Shown: positions 32,812 through 42,733 of the stretch, in pieces
Layout: every line of letters starts with the position of its first letter
How positions within the stretch are numbered: the stretch's first letter is position 1
Assembly (NCBI RefSeq): GCF_019090165.1
Contig: NZ_JAHRIB010000061.1
Coordinates: 62,001 to 126,000, forward strand
Direction of reading: 5' to 3'
DNA length: 64,000 bases
Origin: Streptomyces sp. BV286
GTDB lineage: Bacteria > Actinomycetota > Actinomycetes > Streptomycetales > Streptomycetaceae
The notes under the pieces: generated by a model
The model's database searches: none
What the model saw: the letters and a program-made list of their open reading frames with translations, nothing else
What the model was told of the DNA's origin: nothing
Position numbers and translations under genes: made by a program

Positions 32812-32872
32812 GTCTGCGGGCCGGTGGAGGGCCGGTCGCGCAGTTCCCCGTGCCCGTCCGGGCGCGCCACCT
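32812..32872. repeat. Diverged REP-like element in the thrC-cysO-like gap
   Basis: CTGCGGGCCGGTGGAGGGCC then GGTCGCGCAGTTCCCCGTGC retains the core of the family with several substitutions, in the same orientation as thrC. Confidence 0.75.
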
Positions 32873-32890
32873 GACCGGAGGTCGAAAGTC

Positions 32891-33166
32891 ATGAGCGTTT
32901 CCGTCCGCATCCCCACCATCCTGCGTACCTACACGGGCGGTAAGGCCGAGGTGGCCGCCGAGGGTGCGAATCTCGCCGAGGTCATCGCCGACCTGGAGAA
33001 GAACCACACCGGTATCGCGGCCCGGGTCCTGGACGACCAGGGGAAGCTGCGGCGGTTCGTCAACGTGTACGTGAACGACGACGACGTCCGCTTCGAGCAG
33101 GGGCTGGAGACGGCGACGCCGGACGGCGCCGGGGTGTCGATCATTCCGGCGGTCGCCGGAGGCTGA
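32891..33166 (+). CDS. ThiS/MoaD-family sulfur-carrier protein (CysO-like)
   Basis: The 91-residue ubiquitin-fold protein (SVRIPTILRTYTGGKAEVAA, then FVNVYVNDDDVRF) ends in a Gly-Gly C-terminus (VAGG), required for thiocarboxylation. The sequence style is that of mycobacterial CysO, which carries sulfide to O-phosphoserine-derived aminoacrylate in CysM. It is 89 nt downstream of thrC behind the SAM riboswitch, but no CysM or Mec+ protease gene is adjacent. The start follows GGAGG. Whether it serves cysteine, homocysteine or thiamine/molybdopterin sulfur is open; terminal GG plus the thrC neighbour favour amino-acid sulfur, by inference. Confidence 0.88.
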   Translation: MSVSVRIPTILRTYTGGKAEVAAEGANLAEVIADLEKNHTGIAARVLDDQGKLRRFVNVYVNDDDVRFEQGLETATPDGAGVSIIPAVAGG

Positions 33167-33226
33167 GCGGCCCTCTCGTGACGGTCGATCATTACCCTCG
33201 GTAATGCCGAACACGCAGAGTTCATC

Positions 33227-33265
33227 GAATTGCCCCCTCCGTGAGAGAAGCGGAGGGGGCAATTC
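33227..33265 (+). terminator. Terminator of the thrC-sulfur carrier operon
   Basis: A perfect 15-bp stem (33227-33241 with 33251-33265) has a 9-nt loop. A small hairpin ATTACC/GGTAAT (33191-33205) precedes it. Confidence 0.88.
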
Positions 33266-33618
33266 TGTATGGTTGAGCGCGCTACAGTTGGGGAACCTGC
33301 TTCGCTCCGCTTGTCCGGCACGTATGAGTCCCCGTCCGGAGCCCGATAAGAAGCAGCCAAAGTGCCCTGTGATTTTCAGCCGTTTATGGCATTTGCGGGG
33401 CCCGACTTGCCCTGAATCTTCGTGAATCCTTCACATATTCCCGATCAGTCGTGCCCGGAATTCTCGTCGGATTGACCTGTTGCAGACGGCAGTTGGACGG
33501 ATACATTCAGCCGCGGTCGACGCGTTCCGGCGCACACCCCCAACCGTTGGGGGGTGAGGTCTGACCCGGATCCGCGAAGTGCGGGTCTGTGCAAGGGCCA
33601 GTAATAGGGGAGTTAGGC
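33266..33618. other. 353-nt gene-free leader/promoter region of the cold-shock gene
   Basis: No coding region, tRNA or strong inverted repeat is seen between the operon terminator and the cold-shock start. Its composition is lower in GC than the neighbours (GATTTTCAGCC, TTCACATATTCCCGATC). A long structured 5' leader is usual for cold-shock genes, but I cannot define one here. Confidence 0.4.
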
Positions 33619-33825
33619 ATGGCTCAGGGCACCGTCAAATGGTTCAACGCGGAGAAGGGGTACGGCTTCATCGCGGTCGACGGTGGTGCGGATGTTTTCG
33701 TCCACTACAGCGCGATTCAGATGGACGGCTACCGCACCCTGGAAGAGGGTCAGCGGGTCGATTTTGAGATCTCGCAAGGCCAGAAGGGGCCGCAGGCGGA
33801 CATGGTCCGACTGGCGACCGGCTGA
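33619..33825 (+). CDS. Cold-shock-domain protein (CspA/ScoF-like)
   Basis: The 68-residue OB-fold protein carries the nucleic-acid binding motifs RNP1-like KGYGFIAV and RNP2-like VFVHYSAI, preceded by [12 protein letters not shown]. It acts as an RNA chaperone or single-strand binder. A GGGGAG-type site precedes the ATG (GTAATAGGGGAGTTAGGC). RNP1 has Ile-Ala-Val and a shortened loop (VDGGADVFV) like the ScoF group. It is monocistronic, followed by a strong terminator, and lies just upstream of the heat-shock gene groEL2. Confidence 0.95.
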   Translation: MAQGTVKWFNAEKGYGFIAVDGGADVFVHYSAIQMDGYRTLEEGQRVDFEISQGQKGPQADMVRLATG

Positions 33826-33841
33826 AGCACGCGCCGACTAA

Positions 33842-35866
<2,025 letters not shown>

Positions 35867-35915
35867 GCCCCCGGCCGATCCGGCCAAGGCTCAACAGTTC
35901 ATCGCAGTACGTGAA

Positions 35916-35951
35916 CGAGGGCGGCACTCCATTCCAGGGGTGCCGCCCTCG
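35916..35951 (+). terminator. Terminator of groEL2
   Basis: A 15-bp stem (35916-35930 with 35937-35951, one G-U) has a 6-nt loop, followed by GGCGTTTTC. Confidence 0.9.
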
Positions 35952-36020
35952 GGCGTTTTCGTCGGCAGCTGGCCGCTCGAAATTAAGAAGTTGAAAGTGC
36001 GACATGTTTCGTTTGTCCTC

Positions 36021-36050
36021 TTGACCCCTTGTCGATCATGGAAATATCCT
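36021..36050 (+). promoter_or_regulatory. Sigma-70-type promoter of the secreted-protein gene
   Basis: TTGACC (36021-36026), an 18-nt spacer and TATCCT (36045-36050) fit HrdB-type -35/-10 boxes, in a locally AT-rich region. Confidence 0.55.
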
Positions 36051-36085
36051 GCGGATCGCCTTTATGGCCAGTGACAGGGGGAAGC

Positions 36086-36544
36086 ATGAGTATTTCCAAG
36101 AAGGTGGCGGCTGTGGGCGTCGCCGCCGCGCTGATGTCGGTCGCCGGTATCACTCAAGCCGGTGCGACCGAGTACAAGGGGACCACCTGTGCGGGTCTCG
36201 TCCCGTGCATCTCGATGTACTTCAATTCCACCCAGCAGGGCTCGCACACCGATTTCGGTGGATACGGAAAGATCAACTTCGAGGGTTACAACTTCGCCTC
36301 GGCGTCCAATGGGCAGGGCCAGCCCATCAAGAACAACGCCGCGTCGGCCTACTTCAGGGCGAAGACCTCTGACGAGAGCGCGATCATCTACTTCTACAGC
36401 AACCAGGCCGGTCCCTGTGACTGGCTCTGGGCGCAGGGCAACAAGTTCTCCATCGCGAATCGCCTGAACAAGACGTACAACGAGAACGCTTCGCTCAGGC
36501 TGGTCGACAGCAGCCCGGGTGTGGATGAGTGCTATCAGTTCTGA
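36086..36544 (+). CDS. Small secreted protein of unknown function
   Basis: The 152-residue product has a cleavable signal peptide (KK, hydrophobic core, cleavage near QAGA-TEY, about residue 28). The mature part has four Cys (CAGLVPC, GPCDWLW, DECYQF), suggesting two disulfides, plus many Asn/Ser/Tyr/Phe. The pattern (TCAGLVPCISMYFNSTQQGS, then FGGYGKINFEGYNFASASNG) looks like a small extracellular beta protein, but I cannot name a family. Codon use includes more A/T third positions than its neighbours, which hints at horizontal origin. It has its own promoter and a U-rich terminator. Confidence 0.8.
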   Translation: MSISKKVAAVGVAAALMSVAGITQAGATEYKGTTCAGLVPCISMYFNSTQQGSHTDFGGYGKINFEGYNFASASNGQGQPIKNNAASAYFRAKTSDESAIIYFYSNQAGPCDWLWAQGNKFSIANRLNKTYNENASLRLVDSSPGVDECYQF

Positions 36545-36564
36545 TTCGGTCTGAAGGTCGGCGG

Positions 36565-36607
36565 GTGCCGGACGCGAGCGTGACGCGTTCGGCACTTCCT
36601 TTTTTTG
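36565..36607 (+). terminator. Intrinsic terminator with U-tract
   Basis: A 12-bp stem (36565-36576 with 36584-36595, one G-U) is followed by TTCCTTTTTTT, a classical rho-independent terminator, which is rare in this window. Confidence 0.92.
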
Positions 36608-36622
36608 TGCGGGAGGGGATCG

Positions 36623-37540
36623 ATGTCCGGGCGTCGTGGAATGCCGACGCGTGTCGGCGCGCTGGCCTGCGTCCTGCTGGTCGGAGCGGTGGGCTGTGGT
36701 GGGGGAGGGAGCAGAGGCGAATCCCCGGTTCAGCCGCGACCGGCGCCCACCAGTACCGCCGGTGGTGAGGCGATCGAGGCCTCGCCCCTGGAGGGTCAGA
36801 TGGAGCTTCCCATCGGCGCGTACGCGTTCAGCCGCGAGGAGCTTCGGGTGATCTCCTCGGCGGAGAGCAGGCTCACGGGCGCCTGTATGCGGAAGTACGG
36901 ACTTGGGTATCGCGCCGGAACCGCTGAGAGGGCTACCGAGTACCAGCCCGGAACCAATCGGCGTTACGGCGTGCTGAACCCCGCCGTCGCGTCGCGGTAC
37001 GGCTATCACTTCCCCGAGCCGGTGTCCGCTCCGAAGCCGGAGACGCTCACCGAGAAGGAGCTCCTGGCGCTCAACGGCAGCCCTTCCGGAGCCGCCGAGG
37101 TGAAGGGGAAACAGGTCCCGGAGGGGGGCTGCATAGGGCAGTCCAAGGCGAGGATCCGGGGAAAGTACACCTATGCGAAGGGTGCCGAGGTGGCCGGTTC
37201 CATCGCCACCGACAGCTTCACCGAGTCCATGAGGTCGCCGGAGGTGGTGAAGGCGACCGGGGCCTGGGCCCGGTGCATGAAGGAGAAGGGGTTCTCCTAC
37301 GCAAGCCCGATGCAGGCGATCGGGGCGGAGGAATTCTCCGGACAGGACGTCACGAAGCGGGAGATCTCCGTCGCGAAGGCGGACGTCGACTGCAAACTCT
37401 CCACGGACCTGGTGAAGATCTGGAGCGCCCAGGAGTCCGAGATCCAGAAGTCCTTGATGAAGAAGAGCCGGAAGGATCTCGACCGCCTGGCCTCGTCCCA
37501 CCGGAAGGTCCTCAAGGAGGCGCGCTCGGTGACCGGATGA
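36623..37540 (+). CDS. Lipoprotein of unknown function
   Basis: The 305-residue product has a lipoprotein signal (basic MSGRRGMPTR, hydrophobic core, lipobox VGAVGC) followed by a Gly/Ser/Pro linker. The mature domain contains paired Cys (GACMRKYGLGY; GGCIGQ; WARCMKEKGFSY; VDCKL) and a Lys-rich C-terminal helix. The ACMRKYG / WARCMKEKGF pattern is typical of secreted Streptomyces lipoproteins without assigned function. The ATG at 36623 follows GGGAGGGG. It comes directly after a strong terminator, so it has its own promoter or relies on read-through. Confidence 0.83.
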   Translation: MSGRRGMPTRVGALACVLLVGAVGCGGGGSRGESPVQPRPAPTSTAGGEAIEASPLEGQMELPIGAYAFSREELRVISSAESRLTGACMRKYGLGYRAGTAERATEYQPGTNRRYGVLNPAVASRYGYHFPEPVSAPKPETLTEKELLALNGSPSGAAEVKGKQVPEGGCIGQSKARIRGKYTYAKGAEVAGSIATDSFTESMRSPEVVKATGAWARCMKEKGFSYASPMQAIGAEEFSGQDVTKREISVAKADVDCKLSTDLVKIWSAQESEIQKSLMKKSRKDLDRLASSHRKVLKEARSVTG

Positions 37541-37794
37541 CCGCCGAGCCCGTCGGTGAGCGCGGGGGCGGGTGTGACAGGTACGGGCGGGGGCGTGGGC
37601 GCGGGTCTTGGCGCCGTTGGGGGTGCCGGGCGTGTCCGGGGTCACAGGGGTGTGCGGTGACCAAGCGGAATGCGCGGGCCCGATTGAGTGGTTGCCTCTG
37701 GGGGCGGGTTGATGCATATGCACATACCAACCGGGATCCGCCCTGATCACTCGATTCACTCGATGTCGTACCGACCTCTCCGAGGAGCACCTAC

Positions 37795-38919
37795 GTGACT
37801 GCCACCGCCTCCGCGTCCCGCGCGGCCCAGATCCTCTCCCGGCCCGTCTCCCTGAACGGCCTGACCGTTCCGAACCGGATCGTGATGGCGCCGATGACCC
37901 GGGAGTTCTCGCCGGGAGGCGTGCCCGGGGACGACGTGGTGTCGTACTACGCGCGCCGGGCGGCGGCCGGGGTCGGCCTGATCGTCACCGAGGGCACGTA
38001 CGTGGGACACGACTCGGCCGGGCAGAGCGACAACATCCCGCGCTTCCACGGCGCGGAGCAGCTGGCGGGCTGGGCGAAGGTCGCCGACGCCGTGCACGCG
38101 GCGGGCGGGAAGATCGTGCCGCAGCTGTGGCACATCGGGAGTGTGCGCAGGGCGGGCCAGCCGCCGTTCGCGGACGCCCCCTCGGTCAGCCCCTCCGGCA
38201 TCCACACGGCGGGCGCCGAGGTCACCGGCAGGGCCATGACCCAGCAGGACCTGGACGACGTCATCCAGGCCTTCGCCGAGGCCGCCGCGGCCGCCGAGCG
38301 CATCGGCTTCGACGGCGTCGAGCTGCACGGCGCGCACGGGTACCTGCTCGACCAGTTCCTGTGGGCCGGCACGAACCGCCGCACCGACGCGTACGGCGGC
38401 GACCTGGTGGCCCGGACGCAGTTCCCCGTGGAGGTCGTGGCCGCGGTGCGTGCCGCCGTCTCACCGTCGTTCCCGGTCATCTTCCGCTTCTCGCAGTGGA
38501 AGCAGCAGGCCTACGACGCGCGCCTCGCCGAGACGCCGGAGGAGCTGGAGGCCCTGCTGACCCCGCTCGTCGCGGCCGGCGTGGACGCCTTCCACGCCTC
38601 CACCCGCCGCTACTGGCGCCCCGAGTTCGACGGCTCGGACATGAACCTGGCCGGCTGGACGAAGAAGCTCACGGGCAAGCCCGTCATCACCGTCGGCTCG
38701 GTCGGCCTCGACGGCGACTTCCTCAAGGGCTTCCAGGGCGAGGGCGCCCCGGTCAAGGGCATCGACGACCTGCTGGACCGCCTGGAGAGCGACGAGTACG
38801 ACATGGTGGCCGTCGGCCGCGCGCTGCTCCAGGACCCGCAGTGGGCGGCGAAGGTGCTCGACGGGCGGTTCGGCGAGCTGGGGGCGTACGACGCGGCGGC
38901 GCTGAGCTCGCTGAGCTGA
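37795..38919 (+). CDS. Old Yellow Enzyme-type ene-reductase (NADH:flavin oxidoreductase)
   Basis: This 374-residue TIM-barrel flavoprotein opens with PVSLNGLTVPNRIVMAPMTR and has the OYE substrate/FMN motif ELHGAHGYLLDQFLWAGTN (about 175-193) and the phosphate-binding end AVGRALLQDPQWAAKV. It should reduce activated C=C bonds with NAD(P)H via FMN. A Cys for thermophilic-type OYE is not obvious in the N-terminal strand (MAPM). The GTG start follows GAGGAG. It is monocistronic. The 254-nt upstream gap has a palindrome TGCATATGCA (37713-37722) that may mark a regulator site, but no regulator gene is adjacent. Confidence 0.9.
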   Translation: MTATASASRAAQILSRPVSLNGLTVPNRIVMAPMTREFSPGGVPGDDVVSYYARRAAAGVGLIVTEGTYVGHDSAGQSDNIPRFHGAEQLAGWAKVADAVHAAGGKIVPQLWHIGSVRRAGQPPFADAPSVSPSGIHTAGAEVTGRAMTQQDLDDVIQAFAEAAAAAERIGFDGVELHGAHGYLLDQFLWAGTNRRTDAYGGDLVARTQFPVEVVAAVRAAVSPSFPVIFRFSQWKQQAYDARLAETPEELEALLTPLVAAGVDAFHASTRRYWRPEFDGSDMNLAGWTKKLTGKPVITVGSVGLDGDFLKGFQGEGAPVKGIDDLLDRLESDEYDMVAVGRALLQDPQWAAKVLDGRFGELGAYDAAALSSLS

Positions 38920-38957
38920 GCGTCCACCGAGGTGGCGGTGTGAGCGGGGTCTCCGCC

Positions 38958-38982
38958 GTCACCGCTGTTGCCCGGCGGTGAC
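38958..38982 (+). terminator. Hairpin downstream of the ene-reductase
   Basis: Arms GTCACCGC (38958-38965) and GCGGTGAC (38975-38982) are perfectly complementary with a 9-nt loop, 39 nt past the stop codon. Confidence 0.6.
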
Positions 38983-39146
38983 ATTCCGGACGTATTCGTA
39001 GCGTGGCGGAGTACAACGGGCAGGGGTGGTCGCAGGTCAAATCAGGTGTTGCGGGAAAGCCGGGTGGTTCACAGCAGACCAGCCGACCAGCAGACCGGCC
39101 GGCCCGCCGCGACAGACATCCTGAACGACCGACACGGGGGAAGACC

Positions 39147-39764
39147 ATGAACGTTCGTACCCGCAGCACCCGACTTGCTCTCGCCGCCCTGACGGCTCTG
39201 GCCGGTGTCGCCGTGGCCGCTGTTCCGGCGGCCGCCGGTACCGCCGCCTCCGACTCGCCCCGGTTCCTGAAGGCGAGCGAGCTGCCGCCGCACCCGACCT
39301 CTCCCTGGACCGCCGGACCGGTCACCGCCGGCCAGCCCGACCCGCTGCCGATGTGCTTCGGCGAGGTGCTGCCGTCCATCACCAGCCACCGCTCGTTCGG
39401 CACCGAGTACGACACCAGCGCCCTGCAGGCCACCGTGGTGGAGCGGGACGAGCAGCGGGCCAAGGACTTCGCGGCCCTGCTGCGCAAGAGCCTCACGGAC
39501 TGCGCGCAGAAGCTGATGGAGCAGGACCCCGACATCACCGCGACGCAGAAGTACTACGGCAAGCTGAACGTCGAGGAGGGCGCCCACGTCTACGGCATCC
39601 ACACCGCGTCCTCGTGGGGGTCCTCCGACATCGGCCTGTTCTCGGTCGGCCGGGACGGCCGGACCGTGACGGTCGTGCAGTGGGGCCAGATGGGCAACTT
39701 CCAGCACGCCCAGGTCGCCGACTTCAAGAAGACGACGGTCACGGCCGTCAACAAGCTGTACTGA
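39147..39764 (+). CDS. Secreted protein, sensor-domain-like
   Basis: The 205-residue product has a signal peptide (MNVRTRSTRLALAALTALAG, cleavage after an AAAG/ASA region near residue 32). The mature part has two Cys (MCFGEVL, TDCAQKL), a long helix (ERDEQRAKDFAALLRKSLTD) and beta strands (HVYGIHTASSWGSSDIGLFS, TVTVVQWGQMG). This resembles the extracellular PknH-like sensor fold of actinobacteria, but the match is from pattern only. It begins with an ATG after GGGGGAAGACC and is followed by a strong hairpin. Confidence 0.78.
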   Translation: MNVRTRSTRLALAALTALAGVAVAAVPAAAGTAASDSPRFLKASELPPHPTSPWTAGPVTAGQPDPLPMCFGEVLPSITSHRSFGTEYDTSALQATVVERDEQRAKDFAALLRKSLTDCAQKLMEQDPDITATQKYYGKLNVEEGAHVYGIHTASSWGSSDIGLFSVGRDGRTVTVVQWGQMGNFQHAQVADFKKTTVTAVNKLY

Positions 39765-39778
39765 CCGACTCCGCAGGT

Positions 39779-39823
39779 CCGAAGGGTGTGTTCCCCGGCT
39801 GATGCCGGGGGCACACCCTTCGG
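39779..39823 (+). terminator. Terminator after the sensor-like gene
   Basis: A 20-bp stem with one bulge (39779-39799 with 39804-39823, loop TGAT) lies between convergent genes. Confidence 0.9.
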
Positions 39824-39833
39824 TGCGTCCCCG

Positions 39834-40838
39834 TCACAGGCGTGCTCGCTCATGCCGGTCGACCATCGCCGCACGGGCCGCCGCGGCGTGCGCGTGGACG
39901 GCCGCGGACGACAGGGGGACGGACGGCGGGCGTGGCGCGGGCCCGCCCGAGCAAGGGCCGCAGACGCCGCCCGGCAGGGCTTCCGGACGCCCTGGTGTGC
40001 CGCACTTCGCACACTCCAGTACGCGGAGGGGTGGGCGCGGGGCCCGCGCCGGTCCCGGGGCCGGTCCCAGCGCCGGTTCCGGGCCCGGAGCCGGACCGGG
40101 CGCCGGTTCGGGTTCCGGTGGGAGCTTCGCGGTCAGGCGGTTGCGGACGAGGGCGGCCGGGCTGTGGACCGGAGTGGGGAGGCCTGCCGTCAGGGCCCGG
40201 AGTACGTGTTCGTCACTCGCACCCCTCGCGAACCACTCCGTGACGAGCGGGGCGAGTTCGGCGCACGCCCCGGCGGAGAGCGACAGGGCCGGGGCCGTGC
40301 GGCCGAGGGCCGCGAGCAGGATGTACGCGCGGGAGCGGGTGGGGCCGGTCGGGCCGGCCGGCCAGGTGGGGTGGCTGGGGCCGGGGCCGGGGCTGAGCTG
40401 TCTGTCGGGAGGCTCCGGCGCCTCCTTCGGTACGTCGCCCCGTGTGAACGCCGCCCACCAGTCGTCGTCCCGTGCCGTTCGCGAGAACCACGTTCGGGTG
40501 ATCCAGCGCGAGCTTCCCGAGTCGGCCAGGTGTTCGCGTCCCCGACGCAGGTGGCCCGCCCGTTGGAGGTTGTTGAGGGCCGTGCGGAGGGCGCACTGGC
40601 CGTACGGGAGCGTCTTGGCCAGCATCTTCACGGAGATGTCGGCGCCGTTCGAGAGGCGGTCGATGTACGCGGCGACGGCGGCCTCGCGGGCTGGAAGGTG
40701 CGCGAAGTCGTGTGCGGAGCGGGGGTGTTGGTCCGGCGCGCCGCGTTTTCCGTAACCCGGGTTGGCCATCGGGTGGGTGTGCGGATGCGGGGTCGCGTGC
40801 GCGGGCGGGCAGGCAGGACTAGGCTTGGCGTCAGCCAT
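39834..40838 (-). CDS. Streptomyces helix-turn-helix protein with C-terminal zinc-ribbon-like motif
   Basis: In the 334-residue product, residues about 40-100 (EAAVAAYIDRLSNGADISVK, then MLAKTLPYGQCALRTALNNL and QRAGHLRR) form a winged-helix-like domain. This is followed by a WFSRTARDDDWW segment, a helical middle (LLAALGRTAPALSLSAGACA), a Pro/Gly/Ala/Glu repeat linker (PEPEPAPGPAPGPEPA) and a C-terminal CAKCGTPG...GVCGPCSGG four-Cys cluster that may bind zinc. I recall this as a genus-wide family annotated only as DNA-binding. The ATG at 40838 was used; an upstream ATG at 40892 would run into the hairpin at 40869. Confidence 0.78.
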   Translation of the reverse strand: MADAKPSPACPPAHATPHPHTHPMANPGYGKRGAPDQHPRSAHDFAHLPAREAAVAAYIDRLSNGADISVKMLAKTLPYGQCALRTALNNLQRAGHLRRGREHLADSGSSRWITRTWFSRTARDDDWWAAFTRGDVPKEAPEPPDRQLSPGPGPSHPTWPAGPTGPTRSRAYILLAALGRTAPALSLSAGACAELAPLVTEWFARGASDEHVLRALTAGLPTPVHSPAALVRNRLTAKLPPEPEPAPGPAPGPEPALGPAPGPARAPRPPLRVLECAKCGTPGRPEALPGGVCGPCSGGPAPRPPSVPLSSAAVHAHAAAARAAMVDRHERARL

Positions 40839-40868
40839 GGGATCGAGTCTCGTTCGGTCTCGTAGGTC

Positions 40869-40904
40869 AAACCCCCGCAGGTGTTCCAGCACCTAGCGGG
40901 GGTT
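40869..40904 (-). terminator. Terminator hairpin between HTH gene and DUF397 gene
   Basis: A stem of about 14 bp with one bulge (AAACCCCCGCAGGTG against CACCTAGCGGGGGTT, loop TTCCAG) lies downstream of the regulator-DUF397 pair transcribed from the right. The 40905-41060 remainder shows nothing else. Confidence 0.8.
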
Positions 40905-41060
40905 GTTCGTTATTCGGGCACGCTAGACCCTCGTGACTGTCCGTGGCAAGCCGGTCGCTTCAAGTCAACTTCCAGGGAGGGTGGGTGGGTTGAGGCCCAC
41001 CACCCAATCCTGACAAACAGGGCTCGGAGCTTGGTCCTTGAGCTTCGGGACGGCTGCGGG

Positions 41061-41327
41061 CTAGTCCTGCTTGAGGTGTGCCACGAACGCCGACCAGGCC
41101 TGGGCCCGGAACGCGAGCTTCGGGCCGTCGGCGTTCTTGGAGTCGCGTACGGGGATGTGGGTGGGGTGGCCGGGGGCCACTTCTAGGCAGTCGCCGCCAC
41201 TGGCACCGCTGTACGTCGACTTGCGCCAGCGGGCGACTTCCAGGCAGTTACCCCCGCTGCCGTCGCTGTAGGCCGACTTGTGCCAGGTAGCGGTGCTCAG
41301 GTCGTACTCAGGGGTGCTGTTCTCCAT
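41061..41327 (-). CDS. DUF397 protein (tandem domains), WhiJ-locus partner
   Basis: The 88-residue product holds two DUF397 cores: WHKSAYSDGSGGNCLEVA (about 15-32) and WRKSTYSGASGGDCLEVAPG (about 34-53), and then the conserved end VPVRDSKN...LAFRAQAWSAFV. DUF397 proteins partner DUF5753/XRE regulators in Streptomyces (WhiJ-like loci) and are thought to modulate them. It overlaps the regulator gene by 20 nt (41308-41327), so translation is coupled. Confidence 0.92.
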   Translation of the reverse strand: MENSTPEYDLSTATWHKSAYSDGSGGNCLEVARWRKSTYSGASGGDCLEVAPGHPTHIPVRDSKNADGPKLAFRAQAWSAFVAHLKQD

Positions 41328-42150
41328 GTTCGTAATCCTGCGCCACCGACTCGATCAGGGCCAGGGATTCTTGAGGCGCGAGGGCGTTGGCGCCGAGCAG
41401 GTTGTAGGTCAGCTCGTAGTCGCCAACTGTGGCGGGATCGTCCTCCAGACGGCCTGTTCCCAGACCCTGCAGGTAAGCCAGCGGGGGTGCATCGGCGCAC
41501 GTCATCAGCTTGAGAGGGCCTTCCATTGCCATGTGGCCTCCCGCGCTGAACGGCAGTACCTGCACGATGACCCGGTGCTTGCGCGCGAGCGTGGCGATGT
41601 GTCTCAAGGCTTCGGCCATGACCGTCGCGGCGCCGACCATCCGGCGAAGCACCGCCTCGTCGAGGATCGCCCACAACAAGGGCGTTGTTGGATCGTCGAG
41701 GAGGTGTGCTCGCTCCAGTCGAGCCGATACCAGTTGGTCAATGACGTCCTCTGTGGCAGTGGGGCGGCCTGCACGAAACATCGCCCGCGCGTATCTCTCC
41801 GTCTGCAACAAACCAGGGATCAGGGACGGTGCGTACTCCCTGATGGCCCTGGCAACCGCCTCCGCCTCCGCCGCCTCTGCGAAGTGGTCCGGGTACTTGG
41901 ACCGGTTCACCGCCTTGCAGTTGCGCTCGAAGAAGCCGTTCGTGCCGAGGATTTCGTCGAGCTTCGACGCCATGTCCGGCTGGACGCGGCGCGTGCCCGC
42001 CTCCAACTGGCCGATGAACGAACCGCTGACGAAGAGGGACTGGCCCAACTCGTCCTGGCTGAGGCCGGTCGCCTCGCGGGAGTGGCGGAGTTCGGCGCCC
42101 AGCAGGGCGCGAGGTGAGGAGGACGGGTCGAGGTTCTTCGGGCCTGGCAT
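41308..42150 (-). CDS. WhiJ-like XRE/DUF5753 regulator (locus 1)
   Basis: In the 280-residue protein, an N-terminal XRE helix-turn-helix (ALLGAELRHSREATGLSQDE, then LGQSLFVSGSFIGQLEAGTR) is followed by a DUF5753 ligand-type domain (YAPSLIPGLLQTERYARAMF, VLPFSAGGHMAMEGPLKLM, and YNLLGANALAPQESLALIES). This is the architecture of S. coelicolor WhiJ-like developmental regulators. The ATG at 42150 follows AGGGAG. It is divergent from two small genes across a 107-nt gap containing a strong inverted repeat, the likely operator. Confidence 0.93.
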   Translation of the reverse strand: MPGPKNLDPSSSPRALLGAELRHSREATGLSQDELGQSLFVSGSFIGQLEAGTRRVQPDMASKLDEILGTNGFFERNCKAVNRSKYPDHFAEAAEAEAVARAIREYAPSLIPGLLQTERYARAMFRAGRPTATEDVIDQLVSARLERAHLLDDPTTPLLWAILDEAVLRRMVGAATVMAEALRHIATLARKHRVIVQVLPFSAGGHMAMEGPLKLMTCADAPPLAYLQGLGTGRLEDDPATVGDYELTYNLLGANALAPQESLALIESVAQDYEHGEQHP

Positions 42151-42218
42151 GCGCAACTCCCTGTCACACAGGCGGGACTGTTGGGGCGCGGTCTCTGGCC
42201 AGGCTAGAGGCCGAATGG

Positions 42219-42253
42219 CCACTCTGTGTGGCGAACGCAAACACGCAGAGTGG
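42219..42253. promoter_or_regulatory. Candidate operator of the WhiJ-like regulator
   Basis: The inverted repeat CCACTCTGTGTG (42219-42230) and CACGCAGAGTGG (42242-42253) has 11 of 12 complementary positions. It lies 4 nt before the start of the divergent small gene. Confidence 0.75.
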
Positions 42254-42257
42254 AGGC

Positions 42258-42488
42258 ATGTCGGTGGTGGAGATGACGTCGGGTGAGCGGGTGCGGTCGA
42301 CCGAGGACGCGGTGAGGTGTTTGAGAGCGGCCCTCGCGGGAGCCGGTGTCGTCCTGCCGTCGCTCGGCGTCGATCCGGTGACCGCGGCGACCGGGGAGCC
42401 TTTCGCCCTGGTCGAGTTGGGGCGCTGCAACGTACGCACGGCCGAACGCCTGGCCACTGCGCTGCGCGAGGCGGGCGGGGAGGCGTGA
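42258..42488 (+). CDS. Small WhiJ-locus protein (AbaA-orf-like)
   Basis: The 76-residue product (GERVRSTEDAVRCLRAALAG, then AGVVLPSLGVDPVTAATGEP and FALVELGRCNVRTAERLATA) has no domain I can name. It occupies the position of the small conserved protein found beside WhiJ-like regulator/DUF397 pairs. The start at 42258 has GGAGGC immediately before it, too close for a normal ribosome site, so initiation may be leaderless. Its stop overlaps the next start. Confidence 0.75.
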   Translation: MSVVEMTSGERVRSTEDAVRCLRAALAGAGVVLPSLGVDPVTAATGEPFALVELGRCNVRTAERLATALREAGGEA

Positions 42489-42685
42489 GCGCGCGGTACG
42501 TGATCGACGTACGGGACGGTCGCCTCGGCCAGGTCATGGGGCACGAGGGAGGTTACGTACAGCTGCGGCCCGTGGGCGGCGGGCGGGAGTGGGACTGCCC
42601 ACCGGACGCGGTGGGCGAGGCCCCTTTGGGCGAGGTGCTGCGGGCACGGGTGCGCCGGATCAACGAGGAGGGGCGGCTGCCGTGA
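42485..42685 (+). CDS. Small hypothetical protein downstream of the WhiJ-locus gene
   Basis: The 66-residue product (YVIDVRDGRLGQVMGHEGGY, then RVRRINEEGRLP) is a short beta-rich protein, frequent beside WhiJ-like loci, of unknown function. GTG overlaps the upstream TGA by 3 nt (GTGA), so it is translationally coupled. Confidence 0.75.
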   Translation: MSARYVIDVRDGRLGQVMGHEGGYVQLRPVGGGREWDCPPDAVGEAPLGEVLRARVRRINEEGRLP

Positions 42686-42733
42686 CGTGGGGTGTGACGC
42701 GAGGGCCGGGCGGGACCGGGTGGCCCCCACTCG

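Noticed and set aside
32891..33166. Complete CysO/CysM/Mec cysteine-synthesis operon
   Set aside because: Only the carrier is here; neither CysM nor the Mec protease follows.
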